Origin: Chloroflexota bacterium
GTDB lineage: Bacteria > Chloroflexota > Anaerolineae > Anaerolineales > UBA4823
DNA length: 64,000 nt
Reading direction: 5' to 3'
Assembly: GCA_029265355.1 (NCBI GenBank)
Contig: JAJUJL010000011.1
Location: forward strand, 101,264 to 165,263
The position numbers and the translations under genes are program-made. The notes under the pieces were generated by a model. It was not told where the DNA came from and searched no databases. It saw only the letters and a program-made list of their open reading frames with translations. Below, piece by piece: positions 54,073-63,322 of this stretch. The stretch's first letter is position 1. Each line of letters begins with the position of its first letter.

Positions 54073-55332
54073 TCATCCCTCATTTCTTGCAGTCCTGATC
54101 CAACCAGCCGGTTTACGTCCAAGTAAAGTCATCAGATAGTGCCAGGTTTTCCAGGCCACCAGGAGCGGCGCAAAGAGCAGGGCACGATAAACATTTGCGG
54201 GCGCCTTTGCCATTCGCAGCCCAACCAGGAGATAGAACACCTGCGCGGCCAGGGCGCTCGTTGCCAGCCACAGGCTGAGCTTGCTCAGGCCAAGATGCAA
54301 AGCGCCAAGGACCGCAGCCTGCACTCCCTGCGCGGCTGCCCAGTAGAGCACGCTGGCCACTGCCAAAATAACCAGGCTCAACCCCACCAGCACAGAAAAC
54401 GGGGGAATGAGATGCTCCATGATGGCATCCAGATAAGTGAACCATCTCAGTTTGCCCCCTTTTCTCAGCGCCTGCCAGCCGGCCTGCATCAATTTGGGCA
54501 CATAGCGTCGTGCCATCTCCAGGCGACCGCTCTCCCAACGGGTGTGTTGCGATGCCGATTGGCGCAACGTGGCGGGCATTTCGCCCCACACCATCGCATC
54601 TGGCGCAAAAGATACTCGTTCACCAGACAGCAGCAGAGCCATGTGTAGTTCGATATCCTCCACCACAGATGATGTCCACGGGTGCCGGCGTAGGAGCTCA
54701 GAGGAAAAGGCCATGCCATTCCCCTTCAATCCAGCCGAGGCCCCAAAAAACATGCGCCCCATTGGTCTCAGGTAATGCAGCACTGCCAGGGCAGCATAAC
54801 GCAGCGCCACATTCCATGAACGACCTGGATCACGAACTGCGTAATAGGCCTGGATGGCACGCTCTCCCGATTGAAAATGACGGTCCATCACTCTCAGAAA
54901 ATTTTCAGATACCACGGTATCCGCATCCAGGATCACGATAGCATCGGGCTGCGCGGGTTCACGCCAGAGAAGATCCAGCAACCATTGCAAGGCATAACCC
55001 TTGCCGCGCAGATCAGGATGGTTGCGCACATGCACCTGCGCCCCTCCCAACAAGGCAACCTGGGCTGTGTTATCAGTGCAGTTATCGGCTACCACATGCA
55101 CTCTGTAAAGACCTTTTGGGTAATCCTGCTGCTGTAGGCTCTTCAGCAGCAAGGGCAGCAGCGCTTCTTCGTTATGGGCAGGAACGAGCAGCCAAAAACT
55201 TGTCACGGGCTCGGATTCTTCAATCCGCCAGCGCCGAGACTGAATGGCTGCCGCCAGCGTGAGCAGCAACAAATAGCCGTTAAAGAAGATAAATATTGCC
55301 TGAAATATAAGAATGATCAGTTGAAGCAGCAT
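54073..55332 (-). CDS. Processive-type glycosyltransferase family 2, membrane protein
   Basis: A 419-residue GT2 with an N-terminal helix, cytosolic catalytic domain (WLLVPAHNEEALL, DNCTDNT, IVILDADTVV with DxD, SSVVEDIELHM with the TED-like motif, QHTRWESG as QxxRW), and several C-terminal helices. The layout is that of hyaluronan/cellulose-synthase-like enzymes, though shorter. First gene of the EPS operon, ATG 55332 (the TTG at 55362 is possible). It may transfer a sugar processively or to a lipid carrier. Confidence 0.87.
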   Translation of the reverse strand: MLLQLIILIFQAIFIFFNGYLLLLTLAAAIQSRRWRIEESEPVTSFWLLVPAHNEEALLPLLLKSLQQQDYPKGLYRVHVVADNCTDNTAQVALLGGAQVHVRNHPDLRGKGYALQWLLDLLWREPAQPDAIVILDADTVVSENFLRVMDRHFQSGERAIQAYYAVRDPGRSWNVALRYAALAVLHYLRPMGRMFFGASAGLKGNGMAFSSELLRRHPWTSSVVEDIELHMALLLSGERVSFAPDAMVWGEMPATLRQSASQHTRWESGRLEMARRYVPKLMQAGWQALRKGGKLRWFTYLDAIMEHLIPPFSVLVGLSLVILAVASVLYWAAAQGVQAAVLGALHLGLSKLSLWLATSALAAQVFYLLVGLRMAKAPANVYRALLFAPLLVAWKTWHYLMTLLGRKPAGWIRTARNEG

Positions 55333-55441
55333 CGCAGTTAGGGGTATAACGATCAGGCGCAATTATCGGTATATCAGTTTGCAAGCTCCGCCCTTCCGAC
55401 ACACGGAGCTTACAACAACTCTTAACCTATAGAATAATGGA

Positions 55442-55509
55442 GCCCTGAATTCCTTATCCGAGCCACCAGGCTGCGCCTGGAGCAAAGGTAGATTCCACTC
55501 ATGCAGGGC
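55442..55509 (-). promoter_or_regulatory. Candidate structured RNA in the EPS leader
   Basis: Outer arms GCCCTG (55442-55447) and CAGGGC (55504-55509) enclose a perfect hairpin CCAGGC-TGC-GCCTGG (55466-55480) and unpaired purine-rich segments. Lies in the 5' leader of either promoter. The layout resembles a small aptamer, but it does not match a riboswitch class I can name. Confidence 0.35.
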
Positions 55510-55613
55510 CGGCTCATGTTTCCAGACAATTCGATCTCGCTGCTTTGAAGTGTTCTTGCTAATATCTGGAACGAGATTAATATCGGATTGTTACAGAATG
55601 ATTATACATCTTA

Positions 55614-55641
55614 ATTATACCTTAAAGATTAAGAAATGCAA
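55614..55641 (-). promoter_or_regulatory. Second candidate EPS promoter
   Basis: TTGCAT (-35, 55641-55636), 16-base spacer, TATAAT (-10, 55619-55614) on the minus strand. Perfect -10, moderate -35. Would give a leader of about 275 bases before the GT2 start. Confidence 0.5.
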
Positions 55642-55888
55642 CTATTTCGCAATTAGATTGACCAACTTTTTTGTGCCCCTGTTCGTCTCGGTAGATCAAC
55701 TGAATTTATAAATTGTCCATTCCAATTGTGGCAGCATGTCTGAGACCAGCCTGTTTTTCCCACTTGGTCACGGCTGAAAACGCAATGCCCTGCAACGTAG
55801 AAGATTTTAAGGAACGACCATTCATCTTCAAGCATGCAGCATTAAGCTGAAGGCTCGTCTTAATTGATTCTTAATCAAGCGGTTCAAA

Positions 55889-55917
55889 TTCTAACCAATT
55901 TTATATGATTTGTCAAT
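55889..55917 (-). promoter_or_regulatory. Main candidate promoter of the EPS locus
   Basis: Perfect TTGACA (55917-55912), 17-base AT-rich spacer, TAGAAT (55894-55889) on the minus strand. The best sigma-70 match in the gap, with a predicted leader of about 550 bases before the first EPS gene. Confidence 0.65.
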
Positions 55918-55942
55918 GAATTTTCGGAACTTTTACCAAAGG

Positions 55943-56737
55943 TTAACAAGCCATTGACAATTTTCCCGCCAGTTGTTGCACCCCCGCCACTGCATCCTGC
56001 CCATCCCTGGCTGCCTGGATCAATGCCGAACCCACAATCACGCCATCTGCCATTTTTCCCACCCGGCTGACCTGCTCTGGTGTGGAAACACCAAACCCAA
56101 CCGCCAGTGGCGTGTGCGCCACAGCCCGAGCCTGCCTGACGAAACTTCCCAGGCCATCGGAGAGCTCTCGGCGCGCTCCAGTTACCCCAGTCAACGAAAC
56201 CAGGTACAAAAATCCGCTGGTTCGTTCAGCAAGCTGCTTCAAGCGCGCTGCTGACGAAGTTGGCGCTGCCAGATAGATCAGCGCTGCACCAGCCTCTCGG
56301 CAGGTCGCCTCGAGCGCCCCGGCTTCTTCCAGCGGCAGGTCCGGCACAATCAAGCCATCCGCTCCTGCATCCCACGCTCCCTGAACATAGCGCTCCAATC
56401 CAAAGGCCAGGATCGGATTGTAGTAACCCATCAAAATCAATGGTTGGACTACGCCCCGCTCGCGCACCTGGCGGATCATTTCCAGGCATCGGCGCACTGT
56501 CACTCCCTGCTCTAAGGCTACCTGCGTCGAATGCTGGATCGTCGGGCCATCTGCCAGTGGATCCGAAAAGGGGATGCCCAGTTCGATCAATCCCGCCCCT
56601 GTCTGCGCCAAGGCGCACACAATCTCTACCGAAAGTTCTGGCGTCGGATAGCCCAAGGTAAAATATGGCATGAAGGCAGTTCTCCCTTCAACCTGACTGC
56701 GCCGGAAGGCGTCTGCGATGTGCTCAGTACCCTTCAT
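55943..56737 (-). CDS. trpA: Tryptophan synthase alpha subunit
   Basis: A 264-residue TIM barrel that cleaves indole-3-glycerol phosphate to indole. [16 protein letters not shown], catalytic Glu in [15 protein letters not shown], Asp in [36 protein letters not shown]. The last gene of the operon, overlapping trpB by 4 bases; it forms an alpha2-beta2 complex with TrpB. Confidence 0.97.
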   Translation of the reverse strand: MKGTEHIADAFRRSQVEGRTAFMPYFTLGYPTPELSVEIVCALAQTGAGLIELGIPFSDPLADGPTIQHSTQVALEQGVTVRRCLEMIRQVRERGVVQPLILMGYYNPILAFGLERYVQGAWDAGADGLIVPDLPLEEAGALEATCREAGAALIYLAAPTSSAARLKQLAERTSGFLYLVSLTGVTGARRELSDGLGSFVRQARAVAHTPLAVGFGVSTPEQVSRVGKMADGVIVGSALIQAARDGQDAVAGVQQLAGKLSMAC

Positions 56738-57984
56738 GATCGCTCCCCATTCCTGAAAGCGCTGTCCGGCAATGCTTTCATAACAGTGTCCAGGTCCTTG
56801 TCGCCGCGGCCCGACAGGTTGACCAGCAGCGCCTGATCCGGGCGCAGGCCTGGCGCCAGGCGCATTGCCTCTGCCACGGCGTGCGCCGACTCGAGCGCTG
56901 GTAAAATGCCTTCCAGTCGCGCCAGCATCTGAAAAGCGTCCAGGGCTTCGCTGTCGTTGGCGCTGGTATAGCGGGCGCGGCCAATATCCCGCAGGTAGGC
57001 GTGCTCCGGGCCAACTGCTGGGTAATCCAACCCGGCGGAGATCGAATGCGTCTCTGCCACCTGCCCATCCTCATTCTGCAACAGGTAGGTATAGGTACCA
57101 TGCAGCACACCTGGGCGTCCCAAGCGCGCATCGGCGAAGCGAGCGGCATGTTTTCCACTAGAGATGCCCAAACCGCCGGCCTCCACACCGATCAGCGCCA
57201 CCATTTCATCCCCTCGAAAGGCCTGGAATAGACCAATGGCGTTGGAGCCTCCGCCCACGCAGGCGATGCAGGCATCCGGCAGCTTGCCGACCTGCGCCAG
57301 CATTTGCTGACGCGCTTCCTGTCCAATCACCGACTGGAAATCGCGCACCATGCTGGGATAAGGGTGCGGCCCAAGCGCTGAGCCCAGCAGGTAGTGTGTG
57401 TTCTCCACGTTGGTGACCCAATCGCGGATCGCTTCGTTGATGGCGTCTTTCAGCGTACGGCTGCCGCTTTCCACCGGGCGCACCTCTGCTCCCAGCAGCC
57501 GCATGCGCAGCACATTCGGCTGTTGGCGGGCGATATCCAGGGTGCCCATGTAAACGACGCATTCCAACCCCAACAGCGCCGCTGCCGTGGCGCTGGCAAC
57601 CCCATGCTGCCCAGCGCCGGTTTCAGCCACGATGCGCCGCTTGCCCAGGCGCTGCGCCACCAGCGCCTGCCCCAAGGCGTTGTTGATCTTATGCGCTCCA
57701 GAATGCGCCAGGTCTTCTCGCTTGAGGTAAATCTGCGCTCCGCCCAGGTGTTCGCTCAAGCGGTGGGCATGCGTGAGCGGCGTCGGGCGGCCCACGTAGG
57801 TGCGCTGCAGGTGCTGCAAATGCCGCTGGAAGTGGACGTCCTCACGCAAATGCTCATAGGCCTGGCACAGCTCTGCCAGCGCTGGCATGAGCGTCTCGGG
57901 CACAAACTGCCCCCCGTATGGGCCGAACTTCGCTGCCAGCGGCGCTGGCCGGGTGTGCACATCCGGTTGATTCAAAGTAATCAT
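56734..57984 (-). CDS. trpB: Tryptophan synthase beta subunit
   Basis: A 416-residue PLP enzyme that joins indole and serine. [20 protein letters not shown] Lys in [30 protein letters not shown] (phosphate loop) and [13 protein letters not shown] [11 protein letters not shown] at the end. The frame begins at 58071, but ATG 57984 behind AGGGAGCAG matches the family. 34 bases after trpF. Confidence 0.97.
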   Translation of the reverse strand: MITLNQPDVHTRPAPLAAKFGPYGGQFVPETLMPALAELCQAYEHLREDVHFQRHLQHLQRTYVGRPTPLTHAHRLSEHLGGAQIYLKREDLAHSGAHKINNALGQALVAQRLGKRRIVAETGAGQHGVASATAAALLGLECVVYMGTLDIARQQPNVLRMRLLGAEVRPVESGSRTLKDAINEAIRDWVTNVENTHYLLGSALGPHPYPSMVRDFQSVIGQEARQQMLAQVGKLPDACIACVGGGSNAIGLFQAFRGDEMVALIGVEAGGLGISSGKHAARFADARLGRPGVLHGTYTYLLQNEDGQVAETHSISAGLDYPAVGPEHAYLRDIGRARYTSANDSEALDAFQMLARLEGILPALESAHAVAEAMRLAPGLRPDQALLVNLSGRGDKDLDTVMKALPDSAFRNGERS

Positions 57985-58018
57985 CAATTCTGCTCCCTGG
58001 TCAATTTTTACAGTTTGT

Positions 58019-58690
58019 TTAGAGGAGGGCGCTCCGCGCCGCCAGCACAAAAACCCGCACTCGCTCAACATCTTTCACACCCGGGGATGATTCCACCCCT
58101 GAAGCGACATCCACACCCCAGGGATGCACCCGCCGCACAGCCTGGGCGACATTTTGAGGTGTAAGACCGCCCGCCAGCAGCACCGGAAAGCGCCGCCCGC
58201 CATCGGGAGACACAGCCAACGCGGCTGCCAGCTCCCAATCAGCGCGCCGCCCGGTGCCGCCGTATCGGCCTGGCAGGCTGGCATCCACCAGGTAAGCCGG
58301 CGCTTCTGTGCGCGGCGGCATACCTGCCAGCATTTGCTCCAAATCGGCGCGGCTCTCTGGGCGCAGCGCCTTGAACGCTCGCCCACACAGCCTGACCAGC
58401 AGTTCCGCTGGCTCATCACCGGAGAGTTGGGCCAGGTGCAAACCGTTTTCATCCAGAGCCTTACGAATGAAGGTTTCGCTCTCATTGACAAACACACCCA
58501 CCCGCACCGCCGGGATGCCGCGCTTTTCAAGTTCGCTGCAGATTGTCTCACAGGCTCGCCGGGTGAGATAGCGCGGGCTTGGAGGATAAAAATTGAATCC
58601 CAGCAGGTCCGCCCCGGCCTCCACCGCCCGCAGCGCCTCCTCCAGCGTGCGCAGCCCGCAGATCTTGACCCGCACCGTTTCCTCGCTCAC
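58019..58690 (-). CDS. trpF: Phosphoribosylanthranilate isomerase
   Basis: A 223-residue TIM barrel. Catalytic Cys in [13 protein letters not shown] and Asp in [15 protein letters not shown] (family YLLD...GGTG). End [14 protein letters not shown] and [16 protein letters not shown]. Converts N-(5-phosphoribosyl)anthranilate to CdRP. The ATG overlaps the trpC stop by 4 bases. Confidence 0.96.
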   Translation of the reverse strand: MSEETVRVKICGLRTLEEALRAVEAGADLLGFNFYPPSPRYLTRRACETICSELEKRGIPAVRVGVFVNESETFIRKALDENGLHLAQLSGDEPAELLVRLCGRAFKALRPESRADLEQMLAGMPPRTEAPAYLVDASLPGRYGGTGRRADWELAAALAVSPDGGRRFPVLLAGGLTPQNVAQAVRRVHPWGVDVASGVESSPGVKDVERVRVFVLAARSALL

Positions 58691-59532
58691 CTGGCAAATA
58701 CCCCCTCTCCATTCCTGGCTTCACCAACCGCCAGCAAGCCCGCCAGTTCTCGCACCTTGCCCGCAATGTCCTCAGCCGTCACCAGCGCTTCTCCGACCAG
58801 TATGGCATCCACGCCAGCTTCGGAGAGTTGCCCAGCGCGGCGCAAGCGCTCCACGTCCTGCCGGCTGTGGATGCCGCTCTCGGCAACCAGGCAGACTTCC
58901 GGCGGCACATACGGGCGCAGCGCCAGGGTGGTCTCCAGGCTGATCTGGAAATCGTGCAGGTTGCGGTTGTTGATGCCCAACAGGCGCGGCGAGCACGCCA
59001 GCGCCGCTTCCAGCTCCTGCCGGTTGTGCACCTCCACCAGGGCATCCATGCCAAGCAGCCGCGCCAGTTCGTGCAGCGCCTGCAGCCTTTCCGCTGGCAG
59101 ATACGCGGCGATCAGCAGCACCGCGTCCGCGCCAGCAGCTCGCGCCTGGTAAAGCTGGTAAGGGTGAAAGATGAAATCCTTGCGCAGCAGCGGCAAGCTG
59201 GAAAAGCGTTGCCGGACCGCGCGCAGATCGGCCAGGCTTCCCTTGAAATAACGCTCATCGGTCAGCACGCTCACCGCTGCTGCCCCGTTGGTGGCGTAAA
59301 TCTCCGCCAGGGCACAGGCATCCAGGTGAGGCGCCAGCGCCCCTCGCGACGGAGAAGCGCGCTTGACCTCAGCGATCAGCGCGGGCGCGGCTCGACGGCG
59401 CAGAGCGCCAGCAAAATCCAACGCAGCGGGCGCCCGCCCGGCCAGTATTTGCATCTCGGGCAGCGGCGACCGCGCCATCTGGCGCTCGACTTCTTCTTTT
59501 TTCCAGGTGAAGATCTCTTCCAGGATACTCAT
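58687..59532 (-). CDS. trpC: Indole-3-glycerol phosphate synthase
   Basis: A 281-residue TIM barrel. ALIAEVKRASPSRG (Lys), LRKDFIFHPYQL (catalytic Lys/Asp), LVEVHNRQELEAAL, GINNRNLHDF, LVAESGIHSRQDVERL. Converts CdRP to indole-3-glycerol phosphate. The gene is 38 bases after trpD and coupled to trpF. Confidence 0.96.
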   Translation of the reverse strand: MSILEEIFTWKKEEVERQMARSPLPEMQILAGRAPAALDFAGALRRRAAPALIAEVKRASPSRGALAPHLDACALAEIYATNGAAAVSVLTDERYFKGSLADLRAVRQRFSSLPLLRKDFIFHPYQLYQARAAGADAVLLIAAYLPAERLQALHELARLLGMDALVEVHNRQELEAALACSPRLLGINNRNLHDFQISLETTLALRPYVPPEVCLVAESGIHSRQDVERLRRAGQLSEAGVDAILVGEALVTAEDIAGKVRELAGLLAVGEARNGEGVFAR

Positions 59533-59570
59533 TTGCGCACCTTCATGCCCTCCAACGATAGCGGCCTGGC

Positions 59571-60611
59571 TCAGTGCACCGCCTGCGCCACCTGCCCCAG
59601 CGCCTGGCTACAGGCGATGAGCTGTTCCAGCTTGCTCAGCGCTGCACCGCTCTCCAACGAGCGGCGCGCTTCCTGCAGCCCGCCAGCCATATCGCCATCC
59701 TGCGTGGCTAAGGCAGCCGCGGCGTTCAAGAGCACCACATCCCGGCGCGGCGAGCGATCTTCCCCCGCCAGCAAGGCGCGCAGTATGGCTGCGTTTTCCT
59801 GCGGCTCGCCGCCCACCAAGTCAACCGCCTGCGCCGGGCGCAAGCCCAGTTGACGGCCGTTGAAGTTATACGTGGAGACGCGGCCATTGTGCAGGTGGCT
59901 GATGCGGTTTGGCCCGCCGGTAGTTAGCTCATCCAATCCACCGTAGCCATGCACCACAAAAGCCGCCATGCCTCCCAGCTCTTTCAACACTTCTGCCAGA
60001 CAGTGCGTCAATTTGCGGTCGTAGACGCCGATCAGTTGGTGCGTGGCTCCAGCCGGGTTGGTCAGCGGTCCCAGCAGGTTGAAGATCGTGCGCTGCCCCA
60101 ATTCACGCCGGGGTCCCACGGCGTGCTTCATGGCTGGGTGAAAGAGTGGCGCAAACAAAAACCCGATCCCCACCTGCTCGATGCACTGCGCGACCTGCGC
60201 CGGCGTCAAATCCAGCTTCACTCCCAGCGCCCCCAGAACATCCGCGCTGCCGCAACGCGAAGAAGCTGCCCGGTTGCCGTGCTTTGCCACTTTGCGCCCT
60301 GCACCAGCCACCACGAACGCCGCCGCGGTGGAGATATTGAACGTGTGCGCCCCATCCCCGCCCGTGCCGGCCGTATCCAGCAGCTCTATGCGCCTGCCAG
60401 CCAACGGCACAGTCGCCGCCTGCTGTCTCATGGCGCGTGCGCTGCCCACGATCTCGTCCACAGTCTCGCCCTTCATGCGCAACGCCACCAGGTATCCGCC
60501 GATCTGCGCCGGGGTGGCTTCGCCGCTCATGATTAAGCTCATGGCTGCATAGGCTTCATCGGCGCTCAGGTTTTGCCGCTTCATTGCTTTGGCGATATAA
60601 GTTTTTAACAT
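59571..60611 (-). CDS. trpD: Anthranilate phosphoribosyltransferase
   Basis: A 346-residue enzyme adding PRPP to anthranilate. PRPP loop DTAGTGGDGAHTFNISTAAAFVVAGAG, then KHGNRAASSRCGSADVLGALG and the conserved FLFAPLFHPAMKHAVGPRRELGQRTIFNLLGPLTNPAG. Length and motifs are standard. 32 bases after trpG. Confidence 0.97.
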   Translation of the reverse strand: MLKTYIAKAMKRQNLSADEAYAAMSLIMSGEATPAQIGGYLVALRMKGETVDEIVGSARAMRQQAATVPLAGRRIELLDTAGTGGDGAHTFNISTAAAFVVAGAGRKVAKHGNRAASSRCGSADVLGALGVKLDLTPAQVAQCIEQVGIGFLFAPLFHPAMKHAVGPRRELGQRTIFNLLGPLTNPAGATHQLIGVYDRKLTHCLAEVLKELGGMAAFVVHGYGGLDELTTGGPNRISHLHNGRVSTYNFNGRQLGLRPAQAVDLVGGEPQENAAILRALLAGEDRSPRRDVVLLNAAAALATQDGDMAGGLQEARRSLESGAALSKLEQLIACSQALGQVAQAVH

Positions 60612-60643
60612 CTCTCACCTCCACCACAATCTCAGCGCTGCTG

Positions 60644-61273
60644 TTAGCGGATCGATACCGACGCCGCCCCTGCACCAACGCGGCTTCCACCAGGTTGCCG
60701 TCCATGGGGCTGCCCCACCCCCAGAAAATTGCGCAGCAGACGTTTGCCTTCCGGCGTCAGAATCGACTCGGGGTGAAACTGCACACCGTACACCGGGAGC
60801 TGCTTATGGCGCAAGCCCATCAGCTCGCCCTCCGTGGTAAAAGCTGTCACCTCCAACACTTCCGGCAATGGCGTCTCCACAATCAGGGAGTGATAACGAG
60901 TCGCCTGGAAAGGGTTGGGCAAGCCGACAAACAATCCATCGCCATAGTGATAGATTTGCGAGGTCTTGCCGTGCATCAGGCGTTTCGCTCGCGCCACCCT
61001 GCCCCCATACACTTCGCCGATGCACTGATGGCCCAGGCATACACCCAATATCGGAATCTCCGTCCCCAGGCTGCGAATCACATCCATTGAAACACCAGCA
61101 TCCGATGGATCGCCCGGCCCGGGTGAGATGACGATATGGGTGGGGTTGAGCGCGCCCAACTCATCCGCATAGATAGCGTCGTTGCGAAAGACGCGCACTT
61201 CGCTGCCCAATTCGCCCAGGTACTGCACCAGGTTATAGGTGAATGAATCGTAGTTATCGATGACCGCGATCAC
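60644..61273 (-). CDS. trpG: Anthranilate synthase component II (glutamine amidotransferase)
   Basis: A 209-residue class I amidotransferase supplying ammonia to Trp[21 protein letters not shown], oxyanion [12 protein letters not shown], nucleophile Cys in [13 protein letters not shown], and His/Glu in [16 protein letters not shown]. Could also serve PabB, but operon context points to Trp. Overlaps trpE by 4 bases. Confidence 0.96.
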   Translation of the reverse strand: MIAVIDNYDSFTYNLVQYLGELGSEVRVFRNDAIYADELGALNPTHIVISPGPGDPSDAGVSMDVIRSLGTEIPILGVCLGHQCIGEVYGGRVARAKRLMHGKTSQIYHYGDGLFVGLPNPFQATRYHSLIVETPLPEVLEVTAFTTEGELMGLRHKQLPVYGVQFHPESILTPEGKRLLRNFLGVGQPHGRQPGGSRVGAGAASVSIR

Positions 61274-62808
61274 TGCTGCCTCCTCGTCATAACCTGCATC
61301 CCTGCGCCGCTCTCAGCCATCTCGACCGCCGCTGCCAGGGCGCGTGCCTTGTTCATCGTTTCCAGGTATTCAAGCTCCGGCTGCGAGTCTGCCACGATGC
61401 CTGCCCCCGCCTGCACACTCACCGTTTGCCCCTGCATCACCAGCGTGCGGATGGTGATGCAGGTGTCCATTGAGCCATCGTAGGCAAAATAACCCACTGC
61501 CCCGGCGTAAGGCCCCCGCTCCTCGCCTTCCAGCTCCTGGATGATCTGCATGGCGCGCACCTTGGGCGCGCCGCTCACCGTACCAGCAGGAAACGTCGCC
61601 TGCAGCAAATCCAGTCCGTCCAACCCCTCCTGAAGCTCGCCTTCCACCTGGGAGACGATGTGCATGACATGCGAGTACCGCTCGACCGTGATCATTTCCG
61701 GCACCGACAGCGTGCCAAATTTGCACACCCGTCCCAGGTCGTTGCGCGCCAGGTCCACCAGCATGACATGCTCAGCGCGTTCCTTGGGATCGGCCAACAG
61801 CTCCTGCTCACGAGCCAGGTCCTCAGCCGGTGTTCGCCCGCGCGTCCGCGTGCCGGCAATAGGGCGCAGTGAAGCGCGCCGCCCCGTCAGCCGGCGCTCC
61901 AGCCGCACGTGCATTTCCGGCGATGCGCCGATCAGGTAGAGCGGCTCATGGCCGCAGAGATGTTGGAAGTCGAAGAAAAACATGTACGGCGAGGGGTTCA
62001 GCCGGCGCAGGGCGCGGTAGATTTCAAAAGCTGGAGCGCTTGTCTGGCGGCTTAAGCGCTGCGAGAGCACCACCTGGAAAATATCCCCCGCGGCAATGTA
62101 TTCTTTGGCATGCTTCACCGCCTGCTCGAACTCCTGGCGCGTGTGGTTGGATTCGAGCACCGCGCCCCTGGGGGCGTGCCCCAGCTCGGGTGTGAAATCT
62201 TGCAGCGGCGTTGCGAGGCGGCGTTCGAGCTCATCCAGTTGCCGCTGCGCCGCGATCCTGCCCAAGGCGCCTGCCTCCGGTCGCGGGTTGGCGATCAGCA
62301 GCAGGCGACCGAAGGCATGATCGAACGCCGCCACGATGTCCGCCTGCAGGAAGATCGCCTCGGGCAGCCCAGCAGAGGCTGGCAGATCCAGCGTTGGCTC
62401 GAAGTAGCGGGCAATCTCATACCCCATGTACCCCACCAATCCGCCGGAAAAGCGCGGCAGACCGGGGTGCGCTTCTGTCTGGTGGACTGCCAGCACCGAG
62501 CGCAGCACCTGCAGCGGATTGCCGTTTGCGTCCACCGCTTCTACGCCGGCAGCCTCATCCTGCAGATCGTGGACATAGAAGCGCCCATCACGCAACACAT
62601 AAGCCCGGCTGGGCTGCACGCCGATGAACGAATAGCGCGCCACCTGCTCACCGCCGGTCACGCTCTCCAGCAAAAACGAGGCGCCGCTGCCTCTCAGCTT
62701 CATATAAACCGACACCGGCGTTTCAAGGTCGGCGGGCAGCTCCCGAACGATCGGCGCAGTCGCCGTTCCAGTTAAGTCAATCATACCTGATGCAGTGATC
62801 TCCAGCAT
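61270..62808 (-). CDS. trpE: Anthranilate synthase component I
   Basis: A 512-residue chorismate-binding enzyme. N-terminal Trp-feedback region [13 protein letters not shown] (family LLES), C-terminal active site with [54 protein letters not shown] and [19 protein letters not shown]. The frame extends to 62892, but ATG 62808 has GGAGGAG seven bases ahead. First gene of trpEGDCFBA, controlled by the T-box upstream. Confidence 0.97.
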   Translation of the reverse strand: MLEITASGMIDLTGTATAPIVRELPADLETPVSVYMKLRGSGASFLLESVTGGEQVARYSFIGVQPSRAYVLRDGRFYVHDLQDEAAGVEAVDANGNPLQVLRSVLAVHQTEAHPGLPRFSGGLVGYMGYEIARYFEPTLDLPASAGLPEAIFLQADIVAAFDHAFGRLLLIANPRPEAGALGRIAAQRQLDELERRLATPLQDFTPELGHAPRGAVLESNHTRQEFEQAVKHAKEYIAAGDIFQVVLSQRLSRQTSAPAFEIYRALRRLNPSPYMFFFDFQHLCGHEPLYLIGASPEMHVRLERRLTGRRASLRPIAGTRTRGRTPAEDLAREQELLADPKERAEHVMLVDLARNDLGRVCKFGTLSVPEMITVERYSHVMHIVSQVEGELQEGLDGLDLLQATFPAGTVSGAPKVRAMQIIQELEGEERGPYAGAVGYFAYDGSMDTCITIRTLVMQGQTVSVQAGAGIVADSQPELEYLETMNKARALAAAVEMAESGAGMQVMTRRQQ

Positions 62809-62826
62809 GGCTCCTCCAATGGTATG

Positions 62827-62914
62827 GGAGTTACGCACTTCGGGTGGGTTTGGGGGTATTTGGGCAGGTGAAGCCCGCCAAAATACCCCCAACTTCCCCC
62901 AACTGCGTAAGTCC
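62827..62914 (-). repeat. Palindromic dispersed repeat, copy C, in the trp leader
   Basis: 88 bases, on the minus strand starting GGACTTACGCAGTTGG and ending GTGCGTAACTCC, with a central stem GGGGGTATTT/AAATACCCCC. Lies between the T-box terminator and the trpE ribosome site, so it is transcribed whenever the T-box reads through and could form a long hairpin just ahead of trpE. Confidence 0.8.
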
Positions 62915-62919
62915 TATGG

Positions 62920-62961
62920 CAATAGAAAATCCCTCTCTGTCCCAAGGGACGGGAGAGGGAT
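62920..62961 (-). terminator. T-box-controlled intrinsic terminator
   Basis: Arms 62929-62943 and 62946-62961 pair almost perfectly (ATCCCTCTC...GAGAGGGAT with a GTCCC/GGGAC top). A TTTTCTATT tail follows on the minus strand. The antiterminator, made with the T-box bulge sequence next to it, excludes this stem. Confidence 0.85.
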
Positions 62962-63280
62962 CCCGCGGTGCCACCCTGGTTAAGCCGCCTCTGCGCCAAC
63001 ACGCCCTGGCAATTAAACACAAAAACCTGCCGGTGTTAGCGACAGGATTCCAGCAGAGCCAGCTTCACTCGATCGAGTACGCCAACCCACACGGGTTGGT
63101 TATACCCTTTGCCCTGGTAACGGTGGCATCTCCGGCGCAGGCTACTCAGGTAGTCTTTGTCCTTTCGCCCTACAGCTCCAAGGTCCATTCAGCGCTTTCT
63201 TACGGGCGGGGCTCACACCATTGCCTCGCTCTCTGGGCCGCAGTTTCAATGCTTACTCGTCCTCTTCACAGCTTTTTTGT
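62922..63280 (-). promoter_or_regulatory. Tryptophan T-box riboswitch (leader of trpE)
   Basis: About 350 bases ahead of trpE. The universal T-box sequence AGGGTGGCACCGCGGG is on the minus strand at 62977-62962. Stem I features are seen further upstream: an AGAGAG-type internal loop (CAGAGAGCGAGG) and the specifier-loop sequence GAA-TGG-ACC, with UGG (Trp) at 63187-63185. Uncharged tRNA-Trp would stabilise the antiterminator and allow transcription (established T-box mechanism). Matches the downstream operon exactly. Confidence 0.9.
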
Positions 63281-63293
63281 TCAATTGCGACTG

Positions 63294-63322
63294 TTTATAT
63301 CAAAATAAACCAACTCTGTCAA
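63294..63322 (-). promoter_or_regulatory. trpEp: trp operon promoter
   Basis: Minus-strand TTGACA (63322-63317), 17-base spacer, TATAAA (63299-63294). Near-consensus sigma-70 promoter about 7 bases before the predicted leader start. The -35 box lies exactly beside the probable left edge of the insertion sequence. Confidence 0.75.

Larger units (their letters stand above)
55333..55942. other. Intergenic region: EPS promoters and structured leader
   Basis: About 610 AT-rich bases with no convincing gene. It holds two minus-strand promoter candidates (55889-55917 and 55614-55641), a hairpin AAGCTCCG/CGGAGCTT (55383-55390/55404-55411), and a structured block 55442-55509. The 60-codon frame at 55653-55835 is not supported: no ribosome site or family pattern. 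No clear terminator is visible after trpA, so read-through from trp into the EPS genes is possible. Confidence 0.6.

Noticed and set aside
55653..55835. 60-codon minus-strand frame in the EPS leader
   Set aside because: No ribosome site, no hydrophobic or domain pattern; lies in a region better explained as leader RNA.
62781..63020. 79-codon frame at the end of the T-box
   Set aside because: It runs across the T-box and terminator, whose RNA pattern explains the bases.
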